From Branchiostoma floridae (lineage: Eukaryota > Chordata > Leptocardii > Amphioxiformes > Branchiostomatidae), in assembly GCF_000003815.2 (NCBI RefSeq), contig NC_049992.1:10045407-10109406 (forward strand): a stretch of DNA of 64,000 bases, given 5' to 3'. The translations under genes were made by a program, and so were the position numbers. The notes below the pieces were generated by a model. It was not told the DNA's origin, ran no database searches, and saw only the letters and a list, made by a program, of their open reading frames with translations. Shown piece after piece: positions 10,642-23,639 of the stretch; the first letter of the stretch is position 1, and every line of letters starts with the position of its first letter.

Positions 10642-13600
10642 ATGGCGTCAGAAGCAGTAAAGGTAATTGTTCGGTGTCGGCCGCTTAACGAACGAGAGAA
10701 GAACTTGAACTGCGGCGTTGTGATCAAGATGGATGGAGGGATCCAGTGCGGCATCATCAAGCCTGACAGGCAGGACGAACCGCCAAAACTCTTCACCTTC
10801 GACGGTTCCTACGACATGGTGTCAACAACCGAGAAAATCTACGACGATGTGGCTTATCCTTTGGTTGAGAGTGTGGTGGAGGGATACAACGGAACGGTGT
10901 TTGCATATGGCCAAACGGGATGTGGCAAATCCTTCACTATGCAAGGTATTGAGGAGCCACCCACTCAAAGGGGCATCATCCCCAGAGCATTTGAACACAT
11001 CTTTGAAAGCATCGCTGTAGCAGAGGACACGAAATATCTCGTACATGCCTCATACTTGGAAATTTACAACGAGGAAATCCGCGATTTGCTCGGAAAGGAC
11101 CACAAGCAGAAGCTGGAGTTAAAAGAGCACCCGGATCGCGGAGTGTATGTTAAGGAGTTGTCGAAGCACTCTGTTCATAACGTTCCAGAGTGCGAAAGGA
11201 TCATGGAGATGGGGTGGAAGAATCGATCGGTCGGCGCGACCCTCATGAACGCTGACTCCTCGCGCTCCCACTCTATCTTCACGATCTTTCTTGAGATGTG
11301 TTCTACGGACAAGGAAGGTGAGACGCATTTGCGTGCGGGGAAACTGAATCTCGTGGACTTGGCGGGAAGTGAGCGACAGGCAAAAACGGGTGCAACGGGT
11401 GATCGACTGAAGGAAGCTACCAAAATCAACCTCTCGCTTTCTGCACTCGGTAACGTCATATCAGCGCTCGTAGACGGAAAATCCAAACACATTCCGTACC
11501 GTGACTCCAAACTCACGCGACTGCTGCAGGATTCCCTTGGCGGGAATACCAAGACGCTTATGATAGCATGTCTGTCTCCTGCGGACAATAACTACGACGA
11601 AACCTTGAGTACGCTAAGATACGCAAACCGTGCAAAGAACATCAAGAATAAGCCGAGAATCAATGAAGATCCCAAAGATGCTCTTCTCAGAGAATACCAA
11701 GAGGAGATTCAGCGGCTGAAGGCCATGTTGGCAGCCAAAGGTATCACAGCTGGCCAGCCAGGACCAGGTAACTATATACATAGCTAGATTACCAACTTCA
11801 TTCTTTATTCTTTATAAAATCCATCAGTGGTGTGCCCATAGACATACTACTTATCTTCCTGAACTTCATGACGAAATACAATGACCAAGCTTTGACAGAT
11901 TAGCATACTTTTTAGCCTCTGCTCCTGACAGACATTAATATTTCGGTAGTACAAGGAGTTTAGTGACACTTAAACTATAAACTCTTAAGTCTTATTCTTC
12001 ATTTGCATGTCTACATGTACATCAACACAATGACTCTTTTGAATCTGTAGAACTTCAAAGGAACCAGAATAGGTCATGAATGTTTCCAAATGTCACAGCA
12101 CAAAAAAACCTACATCACTTCTCAACACCAATGTCATTCATAAAAAAATAAACTGGGTGATATTCGTTTTTGTTAGGAAGATCAGTTGCCACGAAATTCT
12201 TTAAGCTGTGACAGAAACATGGAAACGCATTGAATTTCTTAGTCTTAGTCTTAGTCTTAGGTTACAAGTTTCCCTTTCTGTTTGCCAAAACTCCCATGGT
12301 TTGTCTGGTTTTAGTTTTGGGTGGTCGCTAAAGCAGGATTACTAAGCTAATGATTGTGTATATTTCAGGTGACCTAGATCATTAGCTGCACAATACTTCA
12401 GGATTTTAAACCTGTAAAAATAGTTCCCAGCAAACCGTTTTAAAACTGTGAATTCTTTATTAAGGTAAAGAGTGCTTTCTGTAGGTGCCAAAGTCTGAGG
12501 ATCAATTTCTGCGGTTTTTCCTCCTTAATTATGCATGAGCTGCCTTCGTGACAACCTTGTTTGCACGAGTAAGTTATGTCCCTGCCCCTTTTCACCTGAA
12601 GAGCCCATGGTTGTCACTGGTTGCCATGACAACCATTGATCTGTCCAGTCAGGCAGAAGTGGCCTCAGTGGACCGTACCAATATGTGCCTGTGGTGGGTA
12701 GGGTTGCCACCCAGTTCCCTAGATTCAAAACCATAACTTACTGAGATAAAAAGATGCTAGCATTAGATGCCCCTTTTTACAGCTACTTCTACATTCAGTA
12801 CATGTATTTCCACAATTTTTTTCATCCATGAAATACTTTTTTAGTCGTACAAATTAGAATTTTCAAGTGTCCTTGACTGAGGATCTAAGCATGCACTTCA
12901 GTAGCAAAAGAATTTTGTACTTCGCACTTTGAAGCATAGTCCAGTGGTTAAAAGACATGTGATTATATGTGCCTTTCCAGTTTTATATTTATAGAAAAAA
13001 CGATTTTCCAAGTGATCAATACATCAAGGATAAAGGCCACAGGATGTCGTGTAGTAAAATTGTTGCATGTACTATACAGTGTATTTAAATCCCTCCACAC
13101 AGTCCCCAGATATAAAATCTTTGAAACCAGTACAGATATAAATAGGTTCAATCTTGGTTCAATCCACGTTTGCAAATATGGAGGGAGAACATCTTTTTTG
13201 TTTCTACTTTCTATTGCAGATTAATGAGTCTACATCATTTTTTCTGCAAAGATCACCAAAGAATCAGTGCTGCACTTTATGCTAAATTTAACAGAATTTT
13301 GCCTGCAAGGAAATGTGCGTAACACATTTTTACCTTTTCTTCTCTAGTGAGGTTGTGGGAAAAATATTCAGACCCCTACCATACTAGTAGAGGAAGGAAT
13401 GTCTCAATCCAAGTGTTATAATTTGTAAACATTGTCCTTCATGTCAAGTCAATTCTATAAGAGGAAACCACACTTAGCATCATGAATCTTTGATGAGCCT
13501 TTTCTCCCAGCAAACTAAGGATGGTCAAATTGTCACTGACAATTACATGTAATATGCATCCTCTGGCAATAAAATGGAACTAAGCTAAGTAAGTGTAAAT

Positions 13601-16600
13601 AAGATGTTGATCATGCTCCTTAGTTACACTTACAGTGGTAAACAAAAGAGTTTGCAAACAAAACCCAGTAAAATAGTAAATTGCAATGTAGTTAAGAAAA
13701 TAGAAAGTTTCTTAATTTTTTTATTCATTTATTAAAAAGACAAGTCACAACTGAATACAATAAAGATGAAAAAAATCTATGGAATCCATGAAATCTTTAA
13801 AGGATAAAAGAAACACACTTAAGACTGCAACAGAGAGGGGCAAAACATTATGTTCTCCCAAGCTAGTAAATACTAACATCATTTTTTGGTAATGCCCTGG
13901 AGGTAGAGACATTTCTCATTGCCTCTAGGGTCTTGTTCCCCATGTATCGAGACCATAAACCTTAATATGTAAAGTTGTCATGATGCTAGGCTCTTGGAGT
14001 GGTTGAAAGACCAGAAAAATTTAAGAAAAATTTGATTTTTCTGTAATGCAGCACCCGCCCCTGGCAAGGGCCCACCTCCCCGGCGTCGCACCACCTCTGA
14101 AGACCTGCAGAAAGCGATTGAGAAAGAGAAGGAGCGCATCAAACAGGAATATGAGCAGGAGCTACAGGAGATGAAGCTACGCTATGAAAAGGTAATGACT
14201 AGTGGTTTTAATTGTTCCCAAGGTCATTCAAGTTCTACAGGCAAACATCCCAGATTCCTTTGTAGCGAAATGAACCATTGCTTTGATTATTCCCCATTCA
14301 CAGAGTTAGGTCCAGGTTCAAGTCTGGTCCTGGACCTGGTCTTCTGGACCTGGACCTGATCTTCTGGACCGTACCTGTACCTGGATTTTCTACTCCAGTA
14401 CCCACCCCTAGTAATGACAGGTGGTTTTAGATTCCCAAAGTTTACACCAAACAGGAACATCATCATCTAGAAGATCTATTGTGTTTTATTGTATTCAAAG
14501 GCTTTTTAGATTCATCATCATCTAAAAGCAACTCTATTTTTTTAAGCAACCAAAGACACAGGAACATCATCATATCTAGCATATCTATTGCGATTTAGAT
14601 GAACTAAAGTCTCTTAGATTTTGTCATCATTCAAAGCTACTACATTTTGCCCCTCCACCAGGAACAAGAAAGCAATGTGAAGCTCCAGGAAGACATGCAG
14701 CGGTTACGGGAGTTCTACGACTCCCAGCTCACCAACGTGGAGCAGAACTTTGAGGAGGTCCCCCCTGGGGAGCAGAACGGAGAGGTGGAGGAGAGGCCCA
14801 TGACTGCCGCTCCTCGGAGCCCCCCCACACCCCTGGAGGGGGAGGACCTGCCTGATGGACCCAACCTGGACCAGACAAGTCTGCGCAGTATGGACGACTC
14901 TCCCGCTTCTGAGGTGAGAAATGTTAAATTACTGTAAATGCATTTAAATTGACGGGGATTTAATTTCGCAGTAGCTGCAAAAGGGACTTTTCGCGGACAC
15001 TCGTCTTAAGTTCATAGTAGCAACATGCACTGTAGTCTCTTACTGCCATGGAAAAATGTTGCGGTGGCGAAAGCCGTGAACATTAAACCACTGCGAAAGT
15101 TTCTGTATTTACAGTATATCCCTGTAACAGCCTCATCTTTGTCACTTAGAACAATTACTAAAGGAAATAAGTGTAATAATTGGTTTACATGATAAACTCA
15201 GCACTGTATAATACATCATGTATCATACATCATATACTTAAGTAAAGATTTCCTCATGACATAAGTTGCTCACAAAATAACATCCTTGCCAAACCACCTT
15301 TGACAAGATTTTCAGATGAGTATTTGTTAACGTAATATAAGCTACCAGTCACTACTAATGATAAGGGTACCATACTGACCGCCCACTATTGCAGGCCCAG
15401 ATAGCCCAGCAGCCGGAGATGGCCCAGGCTCTAGGGCTGATAGAACAGCCAAAGGTAGCTAAGGTCAGGTGTTCTGATGAATGTTATGGTTTACATTTAC
15501 CAAATATGGTGCTGGTGACCAAGGTGATACATATGCTGAGCTGTCTTGTCTTTCAGCAAGTCTACATTACACTCTTTGGTGTAGATGTGGTGTTTCTTAT
15601 CTTTAAACTCGTCTCCTAAACTACACTAACACACAAAGGCAGAGCAAACAGTATGGTGAAGTGTTACAGACTTTCTGGTTTTCAAGTTATTAAAGGTAGT
15701 GTCTTGGTGGCTTGGAAATGCTGGTGATCTTTTCATGGTGTACGTAGATTGTCTTGTTGTCTTATCAATGTGTACAGGCTGCCAATGCTACTTGGTTGAG
15801 GTGGCCAAGTTAAATCTATGAATCATATTTTGTAGAAAGAATATCTCATTTCCATAGATATTTGCACTTGTCAAACATTTGCCTTCCATTGCACTGTGTA
15901 AAATAATAAACTTACTTTGATCACAACTCCTTGTCACATTTAACTAAGGTCATCCTGTTTTTTTGTTTTTTTCTTGCCATGTTCTCGGGATTAATACAGC
16001 TTTCCCCTCTTTTCCCAAAAAATATTAAAAGCCTGGGTACCTTCCTATTTCTACCGAGAATTCTTACACTTGCTACTCTCATCCGATTTCTACCGGGGCT
16101 CCTTACACTCGCTACCCTAAAAAAATCGGATGGTACCTTATCTAGTTGCACAAGCTGCACAACACTGAAATTATATATCAAATGTATCACTGATATCATG
16201 ATACTGAAGTGTAACATTGTTTTCGCAGAAGCAGCAGCCGCAGGTGGCGAAACATCTTGGATCTAAGCAGAAGACAGAGTTAGAAGAGCAGGACAGCCCG
16301 CGTGAACCCTCCTCACCGAGGGGCAACATGGAGATGGCACAGAGTGTACTGGCACAGGAGGAGGCTCTGCATAGGTTACAGGAACTACAAGTAAGAAATA
16401 ACAGATGGAGTATCACAGCCAGGGCATTATATATATATGGGTGTCGTTTCAATTTCCTTTTTCTTACTGTGGAGCAGAAAGTTTTAACAAAATTCCAAAG
16501 ATTTTGATTTTTGAACACAACAAAACTATTGAGTATCAGTAATGATGATGATTAGTAAAACTAAGAATCTAGAAATAAAAATGAACTTTAATTAAGATCT

Positions 16601-19600
16601 TCCTGCCAATATTCTATTCATTCTTATTCACATTTTGTTTTAGCCCAATATGTAAAGAATACTTCACACATATCCTTGTGTTTGTTTTGTTTAAACTTTT
16701 CCTTTGTTTTCAAAGTTTTGCTACTTCTGTTACTGACTTTACTCTGATCACCCCCACTCCTCACCGAGGATAAAATGTTCCATGCACAGGAGCAGATGGT
16801 AGGTGGAGAGAAGGCCCACGATGAGGTGGCGCTAGAGAAGAAAAAACGCAAGAGAACACACGCCGAGAAACGGAAGGAAAAGCTTGCAAAGGTGATCTCA
16901 CAGTTGGACGATGGAGGAAACATCATGCTGAACGTGTACGACAACATCCAGGACAAGCTGAAGGCTGCCAATCAGCAGCTGGAGAAGGAAAAAGAAAAGG
17001 TAAGACTAAGAGTTGTATCTGTCTGTGGACATGATGTAGGAATGGTACAAGTATGTTCTTAGATTGCGATCGTTTGACGTCCGTACCTGCGGACGAGCGT
17101 GGGGTTTCAACATTGAATAGCGATGTTTGCGTTTGTTCGTAGGTGCGGTCTTTAACCCATTCTAAAATTTCAAATAAAACAGAGTTGAGACTGAGCATCC
17201 AAAGTGTCTAGTTGTGTTTCTACATTTGAGAAAGCCTGAAGAAAGTCAGTAGTGTTCAAGTATTGCTGTTTATGACGTTTGCCATATATATATACATGTA
17301 TGACAATACAGTGTACTTTATGTTTGAAAATGCATTGTGATACCTAGCTCTGGTATTAAATAGAAGCATCTAGTGTAGTCCAGAGGAAGGTGACAGACGG
17401 TCATCGAAATGATGGCCGTGATGATTGCATGATATCTTGATTTTGAATAAAGAGCCTTGTTATCCAAAGAGGGGTTGTTTCTCATTTTAGACAGAAAACG
17501 GGGAAGTGGAAAAAAGGGAACAGTCAACGTCATGTACATGTAGTCCAGATGGAAACAACAATGTGAGCCTTCTAGACTTATACAAATAAAGGGGTGATAA
17601 TAACAGTAGGATGCTGTTGTACAGCCTATCATGCATTAATTAGCATGAGGTGGCACAAATAACTGCATTTCAGTGCTTATCCTTATGCTTTAACAGGATA
17701 CCCACATGCTTTGCTTAATGTGAAGGAATGGCATGCGTATATGTTCAGCCATTGTATGATAAACCTGGCTGCATGAAATTCAAACATTTCCTGCGCATGA
17801 TCTTTACATGCTACGACTACCAGATTTGAAGCAGTTTCTTAAAATGTCTTACCTTCCAACGCAATGCATGTGGGTATGAAGTCTTCTTAAATCTTCTCTC
17901 TCAATGAAATAATTATAGCAGGATTTTTTTCAGGTTCATGATTTTATTCCTGACCTTTCTTCCCTGCCCAGACCAGAGCAGCTGAGATAGACATCATTGA
18001 CCTGCAGAGTGAGTTTGAGTTTGAGCGGATCGACTATCTCTCCACCATCCGAGAACAGGAGAAACAACTCAAGCTGCTACATTCCCTCATCGACAAGATC
18101 CACCCACTCTTACGCAGGGACAGTAACTACTCCAACTTGGACAGGTTAGTATGCTCTTGCTAGTAAGACTGAAAATTTGACACTGAAGAAGAATGTTTGT
18201 TTGTTTATTTAGACCCTTGTAGTGCTTAGTGGTATGATGTATGGCAGCAAGTTTCCTAGGTGCTTCAGTAGGAGGATATACTGTAAATGCAGAAATGTTC
18301 GCGGTGGATTAATGTTCGCGGTTTTTGCGGTGACCACTTTACCACAAATTTAAAACCACCGGGGACATTTTTCTATTATGGTATTAGACTGCAGTCTATG
18401 GTGTTACCGCGAACTTAAATCCACCACGAAAAGTGCCTTTTCCCGCTACCGCGAAATTAAATCCCCGCAAACTTAACTACATTTACAGTATACAGGCTTT
18501 GCTAGGTCTTTGCCTTTTATGGGCATCTCAAGGCACCTCCTCATATTATCAATTTATGCCCCTTCCTTAAGACGGATGTAGCCCCAAACAAGGTGTCCTG
18601 ACCCAGGATTGAAGCAGGGTCTGAGTGACCAATGAATGAAGTGCTTTTAAGCAGAAGACACTTTGCAAAGAGTAGAAAGTCTTGTTGGGATAAAACTGTT
18701 GTGCAACAGTGGTGATGACAGTTGTACCTGTTGTACCCTAGGGTGAAGGCACAGTGTAAATGGGATGAAGAGAACCAGAAGTGGACCCTGCCAGATGTTA
18801 AAGTGGAGACTACATCGTTACCTCCCAATCCTGGAGGTATGTGCACATTGTCCTCCTGTAAGTCATAATTGCAGTTTGGAAACAAGCTGCAAGGTGGCAG
18901 TTTTGCAAGAACTATACAGACAGATGACAGCAAAACCATAGGATGCATTAGTACATGTTGGTGTGAGATGTATCTCTTTTCAATTCTTATTTGCAAACAT
19001 ACGACGCTCTATAAATTAATACAGATTTGTCAGTTTTAAGAATCTAGGTATAGATTTTAGTTTGTTTCTCTATCAGTGTAGAGCATGTTCTTACTGCCTT
19101 GTCATATTTTGTCCGCAGGTATCATGCCAGGAGGCAGAGCAGCCCCGGGCAGAGGGCCTCCCCCAGGTCACAGGGATCGGTCACCTGGCAACCAGGTCAG
19201 CCCCACCCTTCAACTATTACTAACACTCCAATGAAATGATTACCTATTGTATCGCACAAAATTTGGCAACAGATACATCATGTCCGAAAAAAAGGTGATG
19301 ATAGACATAAATGTTACTTTTCCCTAAACTGCCCTTCCTGTCATGTGTTCTCACCCCAAGGAAGTGAAATATTGTTTTTGGCTTGTCTGTCTGTGTTTTT
19401 TTATAATTCCTAGCATACACAATCCATTGTCACCATACATCCTCAGTGCTGATATTTTTGTCTGTGATTGTTTGTGAGAGTGGAAGTGTTAAAATGTATG
19501 GATAAGGGGTGAAGCCATCTCTGATCACCTTGTTTTTGCAGTATGGAGGTGCCAACTACCCACCCCCTGAGGAAGACAGGCTGCTGCAGAGGTTGAACAG

Positions 19601-20878
19601 AAGATCCAACGAGAACATCGCAGACAGCTATTTCAAACCTAAACGAGCAAATCAGCTCCTGAATTCCTCCAGCGACCGCCATTTTGGGCAGACGTTGGAG
19701 AGGAATTTTGATCGGAATCCTGAGAGGACCCTTGGAAGTTTGGGTCAGAAATCTGGTGAGCATCAAAAGCTTATTGGTTGTCATATTTGTCATGTTTTTT
19801 ACAACTTGTTATTCTATTTATGTATGAGTACACAAGCCATTGATCTGTGCTATTTAATAGGGAAAAAAAGGAAACTATAGACAAACTATAGACAGACCAA
19901 ACAAATGGTCTGTCAAACTATCTCTTTTGCATTTCATGATTTCTAATGATAATTCTAGTGAAGGACATTGATATACATTCTTGTATTTCTATCGATGTGT
20001 CTGTAATAAAAAAAAAAGTTATGGATAACACCAGCTTGATATAAATAGAAAGATAATGCATGTTGTTGAATGTGCTTATTTTGCTTCCAATGCAGGCACT
20101 ACATTCACACATGCATCAGCAGCTCAGGACCCTCCCAGCTCTAGTCAGTTCCTCTCCCATTGCCTGTCCTAACTAACACTAACAGCTTGCATCCCTTTGT
20201 GACTTGTTTTCAACTAACTGCACATCAATTTTGATTGTCTTGTTCATTAAGGTTTTTGTAATCTACATTTATAAGGTTTAACTTTTAAAAAATCATTTCA
20301 CTATCATCTGAAAGCCTCCCACTTGCATTTTGCTTTCAATATTTATCAGCCAACTTTCTCCTTTTTTCATTGGTGTCAAAATACAACACCTATTAGTATT
20401 ACCACTGTACTAACATTTTATTACTTATGCATCATCATAAAAATGTCACATCTTTATTTTAATAACACTGAATGTTTGACACGTGGTGCATTATGACTCA
20501 TACAACAGAGTGCACTCAGTGATAATAAAATTAACAGTGCCTCACACGCTAATAACGGTAATGTGTGGTTTTGTAGGTCAGCTATTATGACTAACATAAC
20601 ATTGTTGGGTTCATACCTAGTTTAGAGAGTTAGAAAATGTTTTTGTTTGACCTGATTTCTTTAGACCTCACTAAGAAACATGCTTGTTATTTTGTTTTGT
20701 TTTTGCAGTGTCTTCTTTGGGATATAACAGTTCCATGACAAATGGTGAGTTCAGCCAGGTACCAGACCCGATGGATATGCCCATGCGCCGCCCTGTACGC
20801 TTAGAGCGAATGTCGCCGTCATCGGCCAAGGACAAGAAAAAGAAGAAAAAGAAACCAGGAATGCTGGAACCATTGTAG
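10642..20878 (+). CDS. KIF17: Kinesin-2 homodimeric motor KIF17 (OSM-3 type)
   Basis: Exons are 10642-11767, 14052-14191, 14662-14913, 15395-15454, 16229-16390, 16790-16999, 17972-18144, 18742-18836, 19119-19195, 19542-19755 and 20709-20878. They join in phase to 892 aa (human about 1029). The motor starts [14 protein letters not shown]. It has P-loop GQTGCGKS (90-97), switch I NADSSRSH (203-210), switch II DLAGSE (239-244) and the neck [16 protein letters not shown]. Coiled-coil segments follow, then the KIF17-specific blocks [26 protein letters not shown] and [16 protein letters not shown]. The C-terminus has seven lysines and ends MLEPL. In mammals that tail is the nuclear/ciliary localisation signal for importin-beta2. 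KIF17 moves cargo to plus ends in cilia and dendrites. The fourth exon could instead end at 15463, still in frame. Two candidate cassette exons are listed separately. Confidence 0.96.
12237..12260. repeat. CTTAGT microsatellite
   Basis: Four hexamer units (CTTAGT, the last changed) lie in KIF17 intron 1. The rest of this 2.3-kb intron (11768-14051) shows no coding exon or clear repeat. Confidence 0.7.
14306..14410. mobile_element. Degraded hAT-type MITE fragment
   Basis: The AGGTCCAGG / TCTGGACCTGGACC-type interior ends in TACCCACCCCTA. This matches the style of the intact element at 7825-8257, but it is truncated and lacks a clear 5' terminus. It lies in KIF17 intron 2. Confidence 0.6.
14449..14650. 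repeat. Two direct copies of an AGGAACATCATCAT unit
   Basis: An approximately 120-bp unit starting CAGGAACATCATCAT occurs at about 14452 and again at about 14570, with a shared CTATTG...AGATT interior. The unit start resembles the exon 3 acceptor (CAGGAACAAG, 14659-14668), but the match is too short to say the exon edge was copied. Confidence 0.5.
14936..15116. mobile_element. MITE, CTGTAAATGCA-TIR family, copy 1
   Basis: Ends are CTGTAAATGCA and TGTATTTACAG, flanked by TA or near-TA. The interior has TTTAATTTCGCAGTAG and a GCACTGTAGTCTCTTAC block shared with the copies at 18283-18490 and 57115-57315. It lies in KIF17 intron 3. Confidence 0.75.
17391..17420 (+). repeat. CxGAGGAA-hairpin-GAAA motif in a repeat remnant
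   Basis: CAGAGGAA is followed by a 6-bp hairpin (GGTGAC / GTCATC, loop AGACG) and GAAA. The same arrangement is found at 42062-42091 and 45563-45596. It resembles a degenerate hammerhead core. The flanking region lacks clear ends. Confidence 0.5.
17491..17562 (+). CDS. KIF17: Candidate in-frame cassette exon of KIF17 (24 aa)
   Basis: A good acceptor (ttgtttctcattttag) precedes 72 open bases, and a gtgagc donor follows. It sits between exons ending and starting in phase 0, so inclusion adds [15 protein letters not shown] plus nine more residues without a shift. Vertebrate KIF17 as I recall it has no insert here. It is a prediction from splice signals and phase only. Confidence 0.45.
18283..18490. 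mobile_element. MITE, CTGTAAATGCA-TIR family, copy 2
   Basis: Starts TACTGTAAATGCAG and ends CATTTACAGTA, with long complementary arms (AATGTTCGCGG / CCGCGAA and AAATCCCC). It lies in KIF17 intron 7, in inverted orientation relative to copy 1. Confidence 0.8.
20096..20143 (+). CDS. KIF17: Candidate in-frame cassette exon of KIF17 (16 aa)
   Basis: Acceptor tgcttccaatgcag and a gtcagt donor bound 48 bases in phase 1-1, matching both neighbours, and encode [16 protein letters not shown]. If the donor were skipped the frame would end at a TAA near 20172, making a shorter alternative C-terminus without the polylysine tail. Either form is unproven. Confidence 0.4.
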
Positions 20879-21483
20879 TGAAGGGATGAAGCGAGGGTTC
20901 TGCAACAACTCTGAGGAACAAGTAGCAGTTACTGTTCATTTGATAAAGGGTGACTTTGCTACATTTTGATGGACATGACATGGTTCCTAGAAGCTAGGAC
21001 ATTTTCTGCAATATTCAAAGGGTGTTGAATACAATTTGTCAACTTTATTTTCTGAAAATGTTGTGAAACAACTCTACATCCCTTATACAAGCTGCAAGAG
21101 AAAGCAGTTCTTGCCTACATGTAACTGTCATTTGCAGCAGAATGTAGGTCAATAGATTCAAGATCAAATGAAAGTTTTTAAAGCAAGTGGGGGCACACTG
21201 ATCTCAAATTTTACACAGAAAACTATTACATTTTTAATATCTTGCTTGTCCAAAATGATGTCCTTTGTTGTGAGCATCTAAATTCTTGTGAATGAACATC
21301 CAAGGCAGTGTGTTCTGTTTGGTTCAAGTGTGATGATTGCTGCATAGTGAGTGATAAATACATTAGGGTGTTGTGCAAATTGTACTGGGTAAAATGGTTC
21401 TGTCTTCTGTGAATCTAGTTTTTGCATGTGTATGTGTAACAGTGGTGTTCAAGGACTGCTAAACCGAAGACGCCTAACGGCTT

Positions 21484-21569
21484 AAGCCTTTTGGCCGAAC
21501 TGTTTGCACGTTCGATTTGTGATCCGGCTGCCCGGGTTCGGCGCGGGTTCGAATCCCGGGAGTCGGGGT
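21484..21569 (+). repeat. tRNA-like (SINE-type) element with A and B boxes
   Basis: A-box-like TGGCCGAACTG (21492-21502) and a perfect B box GGTTCGAATCC (21546-21556) are spaced as in tRNA-derived RNA polymerase III promoters. The T-arm pairs well (CGGG / CCCG), but I could not find a 7-bp acceptor stem, so it is more likely a tRNA-derived SINE head or tRNA pseudogene than a working tRNA. Confidence 0.6.
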
Positions 21570-22867
21570 GTTGTTTCTTTCTGTTCTTACTCGCCCCTCG
21601 GATTTCTACATATGGTTTGGGATGTAAGGGTCAAAGAACTAACAGAAGTGGTGCTTGCTGCTGTCTATCGTTTGTTTCTGTGTTTCTTTAGTTTATGGTA
21701 AAGGCGTGATTGTACAGAACTTAATGCTTTTCTAGCACGTAAGAACATAAGTGTTAACAGCAGTGGATGGCAGACAATTATGCCAAGTCAAAATCAGGCG
21801 TGAGTACATAAAGGTAACATGTCTAAATTTGGATACAAATATTTGCATATCTTTGATCAAGTACAGGGTAATGTGTACAGTAAGAAGGTGTATACTGTAT
21901 GGTAATCTAATTAGTTTCAAATATGTGTAGATTGTCACTTGTGTGATGTGTGGCCTTGAAATGTACACCTCAGAGTTGATATGTAGTATATTATGGTGAC
22001 AACACTTCATTCACACTTCTAGAGCTTTTTCCACACTGTACATCAAAATACTAAGTTATTGATGCTAGAAATTAGTTGGTTCCCTAAACTAAACTTGACT
22101 GCCAGGAATAAGAAACTTCCTATATTATTGAACATTGAAAATTCAATATGATAATATAGTTCACTACTTGTCATGGACACGAAAAAGGGTTGCAGTTAAA
22201 TCTATAATGAAAAAAAGAAGCATTGTTCTGAAGATTTGAAACCGGACTGTACGCTGCTGCATTTCATTTTAGAAGGCACTTGTATTTTATGCATTGATTG
22301 TAAACACATGATATTCTCAAAGTTGTCATATTATTCTTGTAACAGACTAAGCTGCACTGTATGTGTATATATTTTGTAATGTCAGAGTTAATAGTTATAA
22401 TAGTACACTGAGTTGTATTTGACCAAGCTGTGTAGTTTGTATATGTTGCAATACTCAGGAGAATTTGTTTCTGAATCTGATATAGTCTTACCTGTGTTGG
22501 CTATAAATTGAACTAAGAAGACAAGAGTGGTATTGTACTGCTTTTCTTTCTTGTCTCCAATGACCTTTCTCAAGGTGTTGTTTATGAATTACTTCTTAGT
22601 ACTAAATATTTTCAAAATGTTGTCAGGGATTATCTATTTTCTGATTCATACAGTGATTAACACTATTCCCATGCTAAAACAAGTCATGCAATTATACCTT
22701 TGTAAAGTGATGACTGGACACCCATTTAGGTCAACAACCAGCTGTTTTCTGAAAGATATCAAATTAGATGTAATAGACAACATAACCAAGTTTATTTCAT
22801 GAGAGGTGATAGGCCAGCTCATAATGACACTGTGAATCATAGAATGCAGAGTGATGTGATACCTGAA

Positions 22868-22935
22868 GCAGGGTTCTAGCCAGCATCTGTCCTTTGACAG
22901 AATTATAATGCTGGGGACAGACAAAAGTTTCGCAC
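22868..22935. mobile_element. Fragment of the TTCTAGCCAGC repeat family
   Basis: AGCAGGGTTCTAGCCAGC and the following CTGTCC...GGGGACAGAC match one end of the element at 52286-52444. Confidence 0.55.
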
Positions 22936-23452
22936 ATTCCATCCTCTGATACGGACAAAGATCGGCATGCAAAGATATTGAAACAGATTGTAAGTTGCCA
23001 AAAAGTCTATAATGAACTTTTTTATGACACTTTTCATTCACACACATCAGTTTTGGGGTTTTCAGTTGATGTCATCATATTATCAAATCAACATGGCCTA
23101 ACAGCAGTAAAATAATTAATCCAAGGAAAACACTTTAGGGTGGACTCCGGTGGCTTTGGACCAAGGAAACAGCCTTTGGTCTTGGTACAGGCTGGTGACC
23201 AGGTTTAGCAAGAATGCTTGAATCTTACAATATTTCCCACCCAAACATGTGATATGATGTATATGAAATGTCCATAGGCCATGTAACCCTGCAGCTGCTA
23301 CCCATAAAATCAATAGAAATGTTTTGAAATACTGCAGCTCTATTGTTAAGACATTAGGTGATCCCTGCATGAGTAACAACAGAAAGCCCCAGGGTTGGGG
23401 AGTCATCTGTCCCTTTTGTGGCTAAATGTGCTACAGGACAGTTTAACATCAA

Positions 23453-23639
23453 TTCTCCTTTATCCACAGGGTAACCTATATCTGTTGTTTTCAAAAGGGA
23501 GGTATTCGGGGATAACAAGTTTCACTACATGAGTTTGACGAACAGTGGCTTCAATTTGCAATGCATTCAACAGTTTGTGCATCTGTTAGCTACCGTCCAT
23601 CGACAACGGATATAGGTTACCCCGCAGATAAAAGTGAAC
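23453..23639. mobile_element. MITE, GGTAACCTATATC-TIR family, copy 1
   Basis: Left end CTCCTTTATCC then GGTAACCTATATCTGTTG, right end the near-inverse ACGGATATAGGTTACC then GATAAAAGTGAAC. The better copy is at 46095-46285. Both share an interior GGTATTCGG. Confidence 0.75.

Noticed and set aside
14936..15116. Possible regulatory hairpin in KIF17 intron 3
   Set aside because: Explained as a MITE because two more copies exist in the window.
18541..18996. 151-aa minus-strand frame
   Set aside because: Crosses a KIF17 coding exon antisense and an intron; no family features.
21484..21569. Functional tRNA gene
   Set aside because: No 7-bp acceptor stem could be paired around the D- and T-arm-like parts.
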